64,000 nucleotides of DNA from Pisolithus tinctorius. Lineage: Eukaryota > Basidiomycota > Agaricomycetes > Boletales > Pisolithaceae. Of the stretch, positions 32,660 through 44,401 are shown piece after piece. The stretch is from positions 1,116,001 through 1,180,000 of the forward strand of contig JANFAH010000018.1 of assembly GCA_024663395.1 (NCBI GenBank), read 5' to 3'. The position numbers and the translations under genes are program-made. The notes beneath the pieces are model-generated. The model saw only the letters and a program-made list of their open reading frames with translations. It was not told where the DNA came from and made no database searches. Each line of letters starts with the position of its first letter. The first letter of the stretch is position 1.

Positions 32660-34649
32660 ATGGCCACGATGGAAGTCGACGAACAGCAGCCATCCAGACG
32701 ACGGCCCGTGTTTACGATCGACGACGATCACCCCTTCGACCTCGACGCCTACATTGCACCCTACACCGGCCGCACCGTCATCGACAGACTCATCGCCATC
32801 ATCGTCCACTGTCCATCCATCGCACCGCATGCACTCACGCTTGCATTTCAACATCTACATCGCCTTCGCGATCCGTCGCTCGTCAACACAGTCATCGGCG
32901 CATATGAGAACGTACTCGGCACTCAGGAGGGTAAGGGGTTGCCGCCGGTGGCAGACGTAGTCAGCGTAGATGTGGAGTGGGTAGAAGAGGTCACGAAGCG
33001 GAATGTGGCGGAGAGAACGAAGCTCGAGGTCGAGCTTAAGACGTACACGAATAATATGATCAAGGAGAGCATTCGCGTGAGTGCCTCCTGGCTTTGCGCC
33101 CCTGCGCTGACGCAGATTCAATGGGGATGTTATAGATGGCCCACAGAGATCTTGGAGACTTCTTTCGATCGACGGGCGAATTTGGGCTTGCATTAAAGCA
33201 CTACACGAAGTCTCGCGAATTCTGTTCGACGAGCCAACACATCCTCGATATGTGCATGTCCGTACTTGAGGTAATGTCCCCTTCACCCCTTACCTCAGCT
33301 ATCCTTATACATATGCACACCCTGCCCGTCGCACAGCTCGCCATCGAACAGCGTAACTACACACATATCCCCTCATACGTTTACAAGGCCGAAGGTGCCC
33401 TCGAGTCTCTCACAATAGGCAGCGCAGTCGCCAGTGCAGTAGCCCCTTCTTCCGCTAGCACGTCTCAAGTACCTCAGGGATTCACGGCAGCTGGAGCCAG
33501 CACGACCAGCGGAGGAGGCATCAGTGCATCGTCAATGGCGGGATCGGCAGGCGGATTGAGTCAATCTTCCCAAAGTAGAAAATCCACCGATCGAGATCAT
33601 ATACAGACCAAACTTGAGTTTGTATTAGCACTATCCCATCTCGGGACGGGTGCGTATGATAAAGCTGCGACTGCCTTCCTTAAACTCGGCCCTCCAGAAC
33701 AATTGGGAGATTGGATTGGAAAGGTGCGTCCCTTTGGTTTCCCCCGTGAAGATTAACCGACACATAACCGCGACACCCACTACCTCACTGGTGACGATAG
33801 CTTGTTGCACCTAGTGACATCGCAATCTACGGCACTCTTTGCGCACTCGCCTCTCTCCCCCGTTCATCCGTCAAAGCCCAACTCGTTGACAACCCTATAT
33901 TTGCAACGTACATCGAACAGGAGCCGTACGTAAGAGAGTTGGTTCAGGCATACATGGCAAGCGATTTCAAGACGGTGTTGGATATCCTCTCGCGGAATTC
34001 GGTATGCCCCTTTCCTCTCATCCTCCCTGATCACCTCCTAGCACTATAACGCGTACTACAATGGCTGACCTACCCTTCCACACCCAATCAGATCCGACAC
34101 AACACCGACATCCACCTCTCCCTACACACCCCCGAACTCACCAAGCTCATCCGGCACGTCTCGCTCGTGCTCTATTTTATGCCATTCGAGACAGTCAGAC
34201 TCGAGAGGATGGCAGAGGCGCTGGGGTGGAGTGTTGAGGAAGTTGAGAGAGAGGTTGTTGGGTTAATTCAGGGCGGAAGAATCATTGGAAGGGTGGACAG
34301 CCGGGGAAAGGTATGCATCGCGACTGTGGTGACCGTCTTGTTAGTGGTTGAAGAGAGCCGTCGCCGTGTACACACAGGTCCTTGTCGCCAAGAAAACGGA
34401 TCATAGAGCGGAATTGTTTGCCCGCGCAATGAAGATGGCTTCGGAGATGGAGAAAACGAATAGGAAACTGTTGCTTAGAATGCGGCTGTACGTCTTTTTT
34501 TTTGTTATTGTCGCTTTCCTTTTCTTTGAACGGGCTTTCTAATCGACGATAACAGACAACAAGCCGACCTCGTGGTCAAAGATCCGAAGACGACACGGAG
34601 GGAACATGATCGAGGGCTTGAGATTGCGTTAGGGGATAGCATGGTGTGA
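32660..34649 (+). CDS. csn1: COP9 signalosome subunit 1 (CSN1/GPS1), PCI domain
   Basis: Seven exons: 32660-33076, 33136-33270, 33337-33723, 33801-34001, 34092-34310, 34378-34487 and 34556-34649, coding 520 residues. Conserved CSN1 blocks: MAHRDLGDFFRSTGEFGLALKHY (TPR-like helices), NYTHIPSYVYKAEGAL, LVAPSDIAIYGTLCALA, then the PCI winged-helix part (VSLVLYFMPFETVRLERMAE, GWSVEEVEREVVGLI, GRIIGRVDS). A Gly/Ser-rich insert (GSAGGLSQSSQ) interrupts the middle, as in other CSN1 proteins. The subunit scaffolds the COP9 complex, which removes NEDD8 from cullins. The last two exons and the 3' flank have been copied with the neighbouring HET genes to at least four places (37.4, 38.7, 43.0 and 57.8 kb); this copy is complete. 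Confidence 0.92.
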
Positions 34650-34955
34650 GGACCGACGTGGTAGCACAACGTGCCGACGAGCGAGTCGGCGTGAAACTAG
34701 CATTCACTCCGAAATGATTGCGTATATGGGGACGGTCGCAGCGAATTGCATATGCACACACGCCGCCCGTACTTACCCATACCTGCACCGTTCTCTGGCG
34801 CTGCGGAACGCTCGGCATTACAGTATAGCACAAGCAAATAGATGACCAGTGGTGTGTACGTACAGGAATCAAAACCCGTTCCACAACAATCTACGAGCAT
34901 CTGTTTACGAGCGCTGGTAAGTATAATGTTACATTGAGAGCAGATCTGCAACTTG

Positions 34956-37074
34956 TTAGTTACGCTTGGAGCTTCTCCGCAAGTTGGTTGTTTTATCATC
35001 AACCATTTTCTTTTGAAGTGAAAGCGCTTTCTTTTCGTCCCCTAGACGCTCCACAATCGCCCACGCTGACTCTGGAGTGTTGTCAAACTTCTCATGGCGG
35101 ACCTTTCCTTGGAGTTTAAACTCATTTTCCAGTCGGTCCTGCAATATGGTGCGACGTTTCGAGCCGACCTGATCCCACATAGTTGATACCAGTCGCAATC
35201 GATCGATAGCTTCCTTCCCGCATACCTCAAGAACGAACCGGAAGTTGCTTATATCTTCCCGCACCAATTCGTCAGCCGCGCAGACGGTGTAGAAGACGCC
35301 TGTAAGCCTGATGGATCTCTTGTATCTGCTCAGTACAGATCAACTTTAAGCGAGATCGAGTAGGCAAGTTGGCTCACAGTAATATCAATAGTTGTTCTAT
35401 CGCTTTAAAATCGAACTCATCCAATGAAGGTGTATCTATGAAAACGAAGCGTTTTGCGTTATGGACGCTTGCGAAGGCGCCGGCAATTTTCGTGCAGGTC
35501 GCTTGCGAGTTTGCACCCGGTTCTGGTGGTATCCCAGTAAGTTTATTGATGAACTACATCTCATGTGAGTGACAATTCAACGTGAACAGTTCACTACCAG
35601 CCTACGTTGCTCCTTCCGGAACCCGTGTTACCCAGGACGCTGTCAATGAAAGGGATGAATATGTCACGAGAGGGATCCGCTGATTGTACATACAGGACGA
35701 CGCTATCGCTGGGTATGATATCTTCGACCAAAACCCGGAACCTGCTCTGTGATAATGTTAGTACATGATGAAATATCCCGGCAAATCAGAACATGCCTGT
35801 TTGGATGACGGACCCCTGATGTTAAGGTTGATATTGTCTCGGTAAGGGAGAAGGATTGGCTTGAATTCAATTGGTATCATTTGAGTCTCAGCCACCGAAG
35901 GCCGACCAAAATATCTAGAGCGGTTGGAACGGAATTGCTCAATAATGATGGTTACAGGGCCCGACTGGGCCCGGGCATCGCAGCATGCCAGGATCGCAGA
36001 GAAGAACTCTGAATCTCCAGAGCAGGATTCATGTTTCAGAGGGAGCCATATTTCAATGCCGTGATTAGTGACAGTGAATGTTTGGAATCTCTCTTCCGCA
36101 GATGCCAATTCTCGTAATTTCCTTGAAGAAGACTTTTCGAGGGCAACCATGAAGTCGCTAGGGGACATCCGGATTACGCTTGAGCAATCGCGGAAGTGGC
36201 TGGGGTCATTTGCCAGGAAGCTGTGGGCCATCCCCGCGTTCCTTGTCCATCCCCAGGCAAATATGCTTTGGTCATTGGTCATTCGTATGACTTCCAACTG
36301 CAGACGGAGGAACGCGTTCTTCCCCTCCCCATACAACAATGGCATATATACGCCAAACAGTCCCAATAACGAATATGCACGGTCCTCTTCTCTCGTCGTC
36401 CTCCGGTCAGCGGCCCAGGACATAATTTGTGCTACACTGGGATAGGACCAACTGAGGCCCTTCTCCAATGCATCAACCGAAATCCGCGTGATGACCTTCA
36501 GAGTACGAGCGCACTTTCGCTTTCGGGTAACGAACTCCCAGTTCCGATTAAAAAAATGAACGTCTTCTGGGGCTATGAGTTCCTGTAGTGTCCATCCACG
36601 CGAGAACCACTTGGGCCACCCGTTGAACTTGGCGAATTTATTGTTGTCAGGTTTAGTGGGAAGAGTATTAGCGCCCATGTCATGGAGGTATGCATAGCAG
36701 CGGTCGGAATTCGCATACCACACATACATGGAATTGATAGCCTCGGAGAGTTCGGCACTGCTCCGTTTGTCGATGCAACATGTATCCACCCAAAGCCAAT
36801 CTAGCCGGTCGTCACGGGCTTGCAGGCAGCTCTTGAGGATTTTGTGGTATCCACTGCGCTTTCGTATCTCACGTCTGACGGCGACATCCGTCTTCGCAAG
36901 ACTTTCCATCTCCGTATACTGTACCTCGTCTTTTGGCTCACCCCAACAATGAGATAATATGGCATATGCCGCATTTGCGAGGTCGGGTCCATTGAATTCC
37001 ACCAGCAGCTGCGCGTCTCGTCTGGCTTTTCCTGCGTGGAATTCGAGAAAGGTCTTTACGTCGATCAGGCGCAC
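34956..37074 (-). CDS. HET-domain protein with C-terminal P-loop GTPase domain (unit 1)
   Basis: Exons 37074-35797, 35746-35694, 35639-35606, 35553-35378 and 35325-34956 code 636 residues. Residues about 35-290 hold the HET domain: AILSHCWG, LWVDTCCIDK, CYAYLHDM, FSRGWTLQELIAPE, SVAQIMSWAADRRTTREEDRAYSLLGLFGV. After residue 430 an AIG1/GIMAP-like GTPase domain is assembled from short exons. The P-loop is VLGNTGSGRS (Arg replaces the usual Lys), followed by FINKLTG, switch region RFVFIDTPSL, then YKRSIRLTGVFY, RLVSTMWDQVG and DNTPESAWAIV. The first intron has a GC donor (CAG|GCATGT) with a perfect TACTAAC branch. HET proteins act in heterokaryon incompatibility and related cell death. The missing P-loop lysine suggests weak or no GTP hydrolysis. 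It is convergent with CSN1. Confidence 0.85.
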
Positions 37075-37424
37075 AGTGCATCAACCTATAGGTAGATCAA
37101 TACAGATCTCGTGCAACGGGCTACTAATAGCAGGCGTACGCGGTAAGGAACACAATAGCAAATGGAAATGCTAAAGGGTCTAGCGGGTCGACTGTTTGAT
37201 CAACGAGGCAAGAAGTAAAAATATTGAAGAACCGCGAAAGACGAGCGCTTATCTCGAAGCACTCAGCGGAGCGACAACATAACAGCTCGCGTCGTCACTG
37301 GTCTCCCCTAGGCGAACCAAAGACTCGACGGAAGACAATCGTTCCCTCTCGACTCGTCGCCACTCATCCACTCATTCCACGTTCAGTGCGACCACGTCAC
37401 CACATACTTAGTCCCAAATACACA

Positions 37425-37960
37425 TTGGTTGAAGGAACTTGTGTTCATGCCCGCACACAAGAAAACGGACCATGGAGCGGACTATTTTCCTGCGCGATGA
37501 ATAGGGCTTTGGAGATGGGGACGAATAGGAAGCTGTTAGTTAGAATGCCGCTGTATGTCTTCTTTTATTTATTTATTTTGCTATCATTGCCGTCGAAGAC
37601 GTCTCTTTTTCTCTGAGCGGACTTCCTGACCGACAACGACGATGCTAGGTCGGTAACAGACAACAAGCGACCTCGTGGCTAAAGATCGAAAGACGACACG
37701 AAGAAAACACGATTGGGGACTCGAGATGACGTTGGGAAAAAATATAGTGAAGATCGACCGACCGGCCGACCGCCGAGTCAGGGAACCCGCGTTGACCCCG
37801 ATGCACGTAAGCTATCGAGGGGGCCGGACTGGAAATGGGACGAGGCTGGCATTCACCTCGAAACGATTGCGTTTACAGTGATGTTCAGAACGATGCTCCG
37901 GTATTGCAATATAACTCGAGCAAATAATCGACTAGCTGTGTACACGTACAAGGAAACGGA
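37425..37960 (+). pseudogene. CSN1 exons 6-7 plus 3' flank, copy 1
   Basis: Aligns with CSN1 from intron 5 (TGGTTGAAG) through exon 6 (CAAGAAAACGGA, ACGAATAGGAA(A/G)CTGTTAG), intron 6, exon 7 (ACAACAAGC ... GACCTCGTGG) and the 3' flank (CATTCAC, ACGATTGCGT, CAATATAACTCGAGCAAATA). Numerous changes break the frame. It has no upstream CSN1 exons. Confidence 0.85.
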
Positions 37961-37977
37961 ATTCATTCACATATCGG

Positions 37978-38658
37978 TCATAAAGGAGTCAGTTTATTCC
38001 AACTGAGTAGATCAGCGATCCATTTGAGCCCGCTCGTCACTCCCTCGTCATCAACCATCTTCTTTTGAATTGAAAATACCTTCTTCTCGTCCCCCAGACC
38101 CTCCACGATGGCCCACGCTGACTCTGGAGTGTTATCAAACTTCTCGCAGCGAGCCCCTCCGAGAACCCCGCGAAACCTGTGCATCAGTTCACACCTTGTC
38201 TGGGTGTGATACGCCGGTTCGTCCTCATCCGAAGCGGTTGTTACTAGTCGTAGCTGATCAATGGCTTCCTTCCCCCACATGTCGACGACGACACGGAGAT
38301 TGCGCACTTCATTGACTGCGGACCTGAGATTTAAAAGGCAAGTGTAGATAATACCTGTGATCCTAATAGACCTCTGGTATCTGTTTGGCCCAGAATTAAC
38401 TTTAAGCAAGATCAAGTAAAACAACTTGGTTCACAGCAATCCGAATTGCATTAACACCGCTTTAAAACAGTCGGAATCCAACGGAGGTGTATTTATGAAA
38501 ACGAAAACGTTTTCCATTACGGACACTGGCACAGGCGTCGACGGTCACCGTGCAGAAGCTGAGTAAGTCTGCACCCAGTTCTGGTTGTGCGCCAGTAAGC
38601 ATCTTCATAAACTGCATGTCGTGTGAGCGACGACATAATGCGGACATTTCGTTGTCAC
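37978..38658 (-). pseudogene. Truncated HET-GTPase unit 2 (GTPase C-terminal part only)
   Basis: Contains exon 4 of the GTPase domain (RYQRSIRITGIIYT, DNTPESAWAIVEGLG, FSIQKKMVDDE) and exon 3 (FMKMLTGAQPELGAD, SVRNGKRF). An extra T after AAACGTTT shifts the frame before the switch motif, and the P-loop exon and whole HET domain are missing. It is the counterpart of the 3' half of the intact gene at 58,377 and is cut off by a CSN1-tail fragment. Confidence 0.82.
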
Positions 38659-39095
38659 TGAAAACGAATGGGAAGTTGTTGCGTAGAATGCGGCTGTACG
38701 TCTTTTTTCTTTGTTCCCATCATCTAAGACGTTTCTTTTTTTCTGAACGGACTTTCTAACTGATGACCACAGACAACAAGCCCACCTCGTGGTTAAAGAT
38801 CCAAAGACGACACAAAGAGAACACGATCGAGGACTTGAGGTGGCGTCGGGGGATAACATGGTGTGAGGACAAGTTATCGAAGGGCTAGAGAGTGGGAACG
38901 GGGTAAAACTGACATTCACCTCGAAACGGTTGCTTTATGAAGATGTTCAAAACGAATATTGTGGATGTCAATATGCGTGCCATCCCATATCTACATCGTT
39001 CTCTGACACTGCCGGACGTTCACAGGTTTACTTCCGGCATTGCAATATACGACAGGCAAATAGATTTCCGGCTATGCACGTACACGTACAGAAAC
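38659..39095 (+). pseudogene. CSN1 exons 6-7 plus 3' flank, copy 2
   Basis: Begins within CSN1 exon 6 at GAAAACGAATGGGAAG and runs through the GTACGT intron, exon 7 (ACAACAAGCCCACCTCGTGG; GATAACATGGTGTGA retains the stop) and the flank with CTGACACTGCCGGACG and CAATATACGACAGGCAAATAG. The left junction to the HET remnant is at about 38,658. Confidence 0.85.
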
Positions 39096-39115
39096 GAAAT
39101 CCAGTTCACAAACAC

Positions 39116-39730
39116 TCACGAAAATGATTCAATTCTTTGCGAGTGTTTTGTAGCATTGAATATTATAACGTCTCGGGTGGACCTGCAATCCATCTGAGCG
39201 CGGACGTTGTTCACGACTCGATCGACTCTTGTCGGTTCCCCCATCAACCATACGTACCTTCTCCTTCCCCATATCTTCCACGCTGACTCTGGAGTATCAT
39301 CAAAATTCTCGTGGCGAACCCCTGCTCTGAGGAACGCGCCAAGTTCGTTCCTGCCTCGTTTCAATTCGACGTCATCTTAGGTCTCGCCTTGCTGAGATAT
39401 ACATCTATTTCCGGTTACAAAAATACAGGTTTTCTCGGGTTATGAGTTCCTGAAGTGTCCACCCGTACGGGAACCACCTTTGGCCATGCATTGAACTTGT
39501 CAGGTTTGGAGGTATATATCCACCCAGAACCAATGCAGGCCATCAGAGTAGGCTTTCGGGAAAACGTTGCGAAATTTTTGGTGGGTCCACTTGCCCTTGC
39601 ACCCCGCGTCCCGCGGTGACAACCGACACCCATCTTCGTGAGGTTTGCCATCTCCGTATAGTCCACTTCGTTGATTGGTTTACGGACCTCCCATGCAGGA
39701 TATAATAGTGCATACGCGTGCGAGACAAGA
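39116..39730 (-). pseudogene. Decayed HET-GTPase unit (fragments)
   Basis: 39116-39364 retains a GTPase C-terminal piece (ENFDDTPESAWKI, like DNTPESAWAI). 39415-39730 retains HET-domain pieces in shifted frames (DYTEMANLTKMGV, KPDKFNAWPK, then TSGTHNPRKP in place of LQELIAPE). Too damaged to be expressed as a HET protein. Confidence 0.65.
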
Positions 39731-40064
39731 AAACAAACCGAAAAATGGGGAGGTTAAATAGTTTCGTGAGTTCAGAAGTACCACTGCAGGTAGGGAGGGA
39801 AGGGGACGATGTGAGGACCGAACAGCAAATCGTAATGGGCCCGAACGCACGATACTCAACGTATCAAAGAACAGGCCTCAGTGCAAAACCAGGACTTAAG
39901 TAATAACCTCCGCACCCAGCTGGAGTGTATCAAGAACTCCAGGGACATCTAACACGAATAGACGAATCCTTCTTATCCTGGACCTGCAGTAGTCAGTTTG
40001 GTGATGGCCCTGTCCTTAGCTGAATCCGTGGCTTCCGATGCCACGGCCTGGGCTTGCATAAATT

Positions 40065-40313
40065 TCAGGCGCTGAGGAGCTCCGAGGTTTCGGTAGTAAT
40101 GCAATATTGCCACATCCTGGCCGGTGGGCGTCGGGCGAGCTGCAGTACTCCGAGAGTGGACGTCTTCCAAAAGGCGTCTCCCTCGTCAGCCATCTTCTCC
40201 TGAAGCGAAATTATGTTCTTCAGCTCCCCTGTCGAACAGTGAGCCCTGTCCACCGAGGATGAGTTTGTAAACTTTTCTCTCAACTGTCCTCTCCTGCACC
40301 ACTCTCTTTGCAT
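40065..40313 (-). pseudogene. GTPase-domain remnant
   Basis: A short minus frame with GELKNIISLQEKMADEGDAF, matching the DEKKALSLQKKMVDDE end of the HET-linked GTPase. The rest of the unit is not recognisable. Confidence 0.45.
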
Positions 40314-40634
40314 GTGATTGCATGGCCAAGTTGGTGTCCGTAGCGTTAGTTTACAAGCAGTACTATAGACAGTAGGACAACCAATCGCATATGGGTCGGA
40401 TTCACCTCCTCAAACCTCAGAGGCTTCTACGGCGAATATGAATCATGTCTCTTGAACGCGGACGGGGTCATTTCAAGTGATACAGTCGTCGTGTACCGAG
40501 CCCATGCTTGGGAGGATAATTGGCAGACATGTGCTCTACATCGTACAGCTTACACGGAGAAGGGTACGACCTGGTACGACTATATAACTGCTGTACAAAT
40601 CTCGCGCAACACGCGTCAGTCGGTACTAAAGAGG

Positions 40635-42801
40635 TCATACAATTCGTAAAGCAGATACCCAGTGCAATTCCCAATTCATTTCAACCATTTCCCTCTGAAC
40701 CTGGAGTGCTTTCCTTTCTTCTCCCAGCCCCTCCAGAATCGCCCATGCTGAGTCTGAGGCCTCAGGGAACTTTTCCCAACGAGCCCCCGCCCCAAGGAAT
40801 AGGTCCAAATGGGCTTTCAGTGAATGCTCCACGTCAGACGCACCCGATTCATCCAAATTATCCAACGTGGTTGTCACCAGTCGCATTCGATCAGCCGCTT
40901 CCACCCCGCAGATGGCAGAAAGAATTCGAAAGTTGTGTTTAGCGCCCTCCAAGTCTTTGTCAGTCGTTATGTCATGTGTGTAGATCACGCCGGTAAGCTT
41001 GATGGATCTACGGTATCTGTAAAATTAGGTAAAATCTGAAGCCGAACCACATACACGAGCTTGCTCACATGAAGTCCAACCACATGGATATTTCTCTAAT
41101 CGTTGTCACGTCAGGCTCAAATGTGGGCGTGTCTATGAAGACAAAACGCTTCCCGTTACGGACGTGCGTTTGGGCGCTAGTACGATGCGTTCGGGGCTTA
41201 ACTTCACGGACAGTTCTTTCCGGTTGGAAGGTAAGTTTATCGATAAACTAGACCTTGTCCGTGAGTGATGATCCGATGTCAGCATTTTGCCGTCAACCCA
41301 CGTCACTCTTTTTGGAACCCATTGGTCCTAAGAACCTGTTAGGAAAGTATAGGTTTGAAAGGAAAAGGATTGCAGACAGTACATACAAGATCACGACATC
41401 ATCAGCATTGATATCTGTCATTCTAATTTGGGCTCGTACTCCGGTCTGTGCCATTGAACGCGGCGATGTCAACACATACTACGCAACCTGAAAAGTATAT
41501 ATATAAAGTACCTGAGTAGTTAGTGGGCCTCTGATTTTCTTGTGGGAATCATCTCTGTATGGAAGAAAGATCTGCTGGAACTCGACCGACTTTTCTTTAT
41601 TCCAATGATTCATTGTCCGAGGACAGAAATATCTAGAAAGGGGAGCGAAAGCCGTGGTCTCCACCAAGACAGTTAATGGATCAGAGGCTTCTTGGGCGTT
41701 ATTGCATGCCAGTATCGCTATCTTGGCGGACAGTTGACAAGGCTCAAGAGTCGCGGTGTGTTGGAAGGGAAGCCATATTTGAATTCCGTCATTTGTTACA
41801 GTGAATGTGCGGAGCCGTTCTTCCGCAGCCGTGACCTTGCGGAGTTCTCTCCTCGACAAACTCTTTCCGAGGGTACGTACGAATTCTCTGCGATCGATTT
41901 GTTCAATGTTTGAACAGTCTTGAAAGTCGCTAGGATCCTCAGCCAGGAAGCTCCTACTCCGTCCGATCGCCTTTCTCCAGCCCCAGGCAAATATGCTTTG
42001 GTCGTTGGTCGACCGGATGATTTCCAGTTGCAGTCGGAGGAACGCATTCTTCCCCTCCCCATACAACATTGGCATATGCACGCCAAATAGCCCCAGTAAC
42101 GAATATGCTCTGTCTTCCTCTCGCGTTGTCGTCCGGTCAGCAGCCCAAGACATAATCTGCGCTACACTTGGACGCGAAAAGCCCAGACCCTTCGCCAAGA
42201 CGTCGACAGAAATCCGGGTAATGATATTCAACGTGCGTGCATGGCCATTCTTATCACCGATACACACCCACTCCTTGTTGAAAAAGCGGACATGTTCGGG
42301 GGCGACGAGCTCTTGGAGTGTCCATCCGCGCGAAAACCAGCTGGGCCAGCCATTGAACTCGGCGAAATCGGCATGGTGTTTAGTAGGGAGGACATCAGTG
42401 TTCACGTCGTGGAGGAACGCATAACAGACCTCCGAGTTCGCATACCACACGAACATGGAGTTGATGGCTTCTGATAATTCAGCACTGCTCCTCTTGTCAA
42501 TGCAACACGTGTCCACCCAAAGCCAATGCAGTTTATCGCCAAGGGCCTGCTTGCAGCTTCCATAAATTTTTCGGTACCCACTTCGCCTTGATATATCGTC
42601 TCTGGTGGTGACGCCCATCGTCGTAAGTCCTTCCATCTCTGTAAACTGCACCTCATCTTCCGGAGCGCCCCAACAATGGGATAATATGGCATATGATGTG
42701 TGTGTAAGTCTGATCGCATTGAATTCGACAAGAAGCCTGGTTTCAGGTCTGGCCCTGCCTTCGACAAAGTCGACGAAGGCCTTGACATCAATCAAGCGCA
42801 T
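40635..42801 (-). CDS. HET-domain protein with C-terminal GTPase domain (unit 3)
   Basis: Exons 42801-41512, 41445-41387, 41335-41302, 41247-41069 and 41016-40635 code 647 residues. I chose ATG 42801 because MRLIDVKAF starts every paralogue; an in-frame ATG at 42858 would add 19 residues. The HET blocks are intact (AILSHCWG, LWVDTCCIDK, FSRGWTLQELVAPE, MSWAADRTTTREEDRAYSLLGLFGV). In the GTPase domain the P-loop reads FLGPMGSKKS, with Lys in place of the last Gly, followed by FIDKLT, RFVFIDTPTF, YRRSIKLTGVIYTH, RLVTTTLDNLD and SDSAWAILEGLG. The intron before the P-loop has a strong GTATGT donor and CCTAAC branch. More diverged from the other units than they are from each other. Confidence 0.82.
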
Positions 42802-43009
42802 TAAGCCAAAGACTGAGGATGAGTCAGTAGGCGGCCTCGCACGGAGGTCAATCGCCATACCAAGCGTGATTAAGAGGCAGAGTGTTGAAGGCTTCGACGA
42901 GGGAAGACAGACGTTGAAGGGAGAGACAACGAAAGAGACGGTGTGTGGGGGAATGAGGTATATAAGACAGAAAGAGAACGTGGAACCCAGTGGCGTTAGT
43001 CATATTTAT

Positions 43010-43590
43010 GCTTACACTCGTAAAGAGATGTTCGTAGATGATTGTAAAACGGGTTTCGATTCCTGTACGAGTACATCACTGGTTATCTATCTGCCTGTGC
43101 TGTAATACCAGATCGATCTACAACACCAGAGAGCGGTGCCGATATGGACGACGTGTGTGCACATGTATTCGTTGTGGCCGTCTCCGTACAGCAATCGTTT
43201 CGAGGTGAATACCGGTTTCGTCCCGTTCCCGCTCCAGCCCATTCAATAACTTACACCCAGGTTAATGTGGGCTCCCCGGCTCAGCGGTCGGCACACCGTG
43301 CCCCTGTTGGAAGTTACGCCATATTATCCCCTAATGCTATCTCGAGTCCCCGATTATGTTCTCTTCGCGTCGTTTTAAGATCTTTGACAAGGTCGGCTTC
43401 TTGTCTGTTTTTAGTCAGACGTCGTCGACGTTAGTCACATTCGTGGCCGTCGGTTAGGAAGCCCGGGTAGGGAAAAAGAAACATCGTAGACAACGATAAC
43501 CACAAAAAGACGCACAACCGCATGCTAAGCAACAGCCTCCTATCCGTTTTCTCCATCTCCGAAGCCACCTTCATTGCGTGGGCAAGATTC
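43010..43590 (-). pseudogene. Inverted CSN1 exons 6-7 plus 3' flank, copy 3
   Basis: On the minus strand: HAMKVASEMEKTDRRLLLSMRL (like the CSN1 exon 6 end), then an intron and EADLVKDLKTTRREH and GLEIALGDNM with a TAA stop near 43,318. The CSN1 3' flank follows to about 43,010 (GATTCCTGTACG, TCACTGG(T)TATCTAT). This is the only copy in reverse orientation; its outer junction near 43,590 falls inside an unknown reading frame. Confidence 0.82.
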
Positions 43591-44050
43591 CGGTGTTGGA
43601 GTAGTGGGTCAGCTGATCTTCGCCGGGCAGAACCAGAGTGGCGCACCTTTCCGATCCAAACTCCCAGCTATTCCGGACGGCCGAGTTAAGGAATGCAGTC
43701 GCAGCTTTATCACACGCACTCATCCCGAGACGGGAAAGAGCCAATACAAGCTCAAGCTTGGTCGGTATGTGATTTCGATCGATGGATTTTCTACTCCGGG
43801 AAGACTGACTTGCTCCGCCTGCCGATCCTGTCGTGAATGCACCGATGCCTCTTCGTGCTGGTTCAAGTCGCCGTGTAACCCAGAGCCTGCAATATGCGCG
43901 GCAGAGTTTGTGTGGGTATGCTGGAAGCAGATTCTCTGCTGGAACTTACGACGATGCGTATCTTATTTTTGGAATTTCATCGAGGGTGACTCACCTTTGG
44001 TGTTGGACGAGTGTGGGTTATTTCTTTTTGTTATCCCCTCTTTAATATGA
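43574..44050 (+). CDS. Unknown reading frame, possibly a gene fragment
   Basis: A 158-codon plus frame with GAPFRSKLPAIPDGRVKE, then THPETGKSQYKLKLG, which looks coding; after a possible GTCGGT/GTATGT donor the remainder is cysteine-rich but may be intronic. No family recognised. Its left end is continuous with the inverted CSN1 fragment, so the 5' part of the original gene was probably lost there. Confidence 0.3.
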   Translation: MRGQDSGVGVVGQLIFAGQNQSGAPFRSKLPAIPDGRVKECSRSFITRTHPETGKSQYKLKLGRYVISIDGFSTPGRLTCSACRSCRECTDASSCWFKSPCNPEPAICAAEFVWVCWKQILCWNLRRCVSYFWNFIEGDSPLVLDECGLFLFVIPSLI

Positions 44051-44401
44051 TGTACATTACCAGCTACGTCTTCGCTAACGCCCCTCTTGATCCTGTAATG
44101 AAGTATTTGACCGCCTAGAGTGACGCCTTCCACGGGGGCCTACATGGCGAAATCTGAGGTGGAACTGCAAGAGCCGAAGCTCAAGCTCGAACGAGAGGTG
44201 TTCGCTGTTTGGTAAGGAGATGGAAAAGGGAACCCGGCGAAGCGAGAGACAAGACGAGGATAGCCACCACGTGACCAACCACACTCGGCGGCACACGCTA
44301 CATACACCCTTGCGTTTACAACCAGCACCGTTGCTCGTTTCAATACTTAAACGACATTGCAATCTTATCCAACTCACAGACATCGAACTATCGATTCCTC
44401 G

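Larger units (their letters stand above)
34916..38658. repeat. Segmental duplication of HET unit plus CSN1 tail, copy 1
   Basis: About 3.7 kb repeated in direct orientation at about 55,302-59,060 with very high identity. It contains HET unit 1, its 5' flank, a CSN1-tail fragment and the GTPase half of the next HET unit. Here it stops at 38,658, where it joins a second CSN1-tail fragment; in the other copy the HET gene continues intact. Confidence 0.88.

Noticed and set aside
37425..37960. A second functional CSN1
   Set aside because: Only the last two exons and the flank are present, and the frame is broken.
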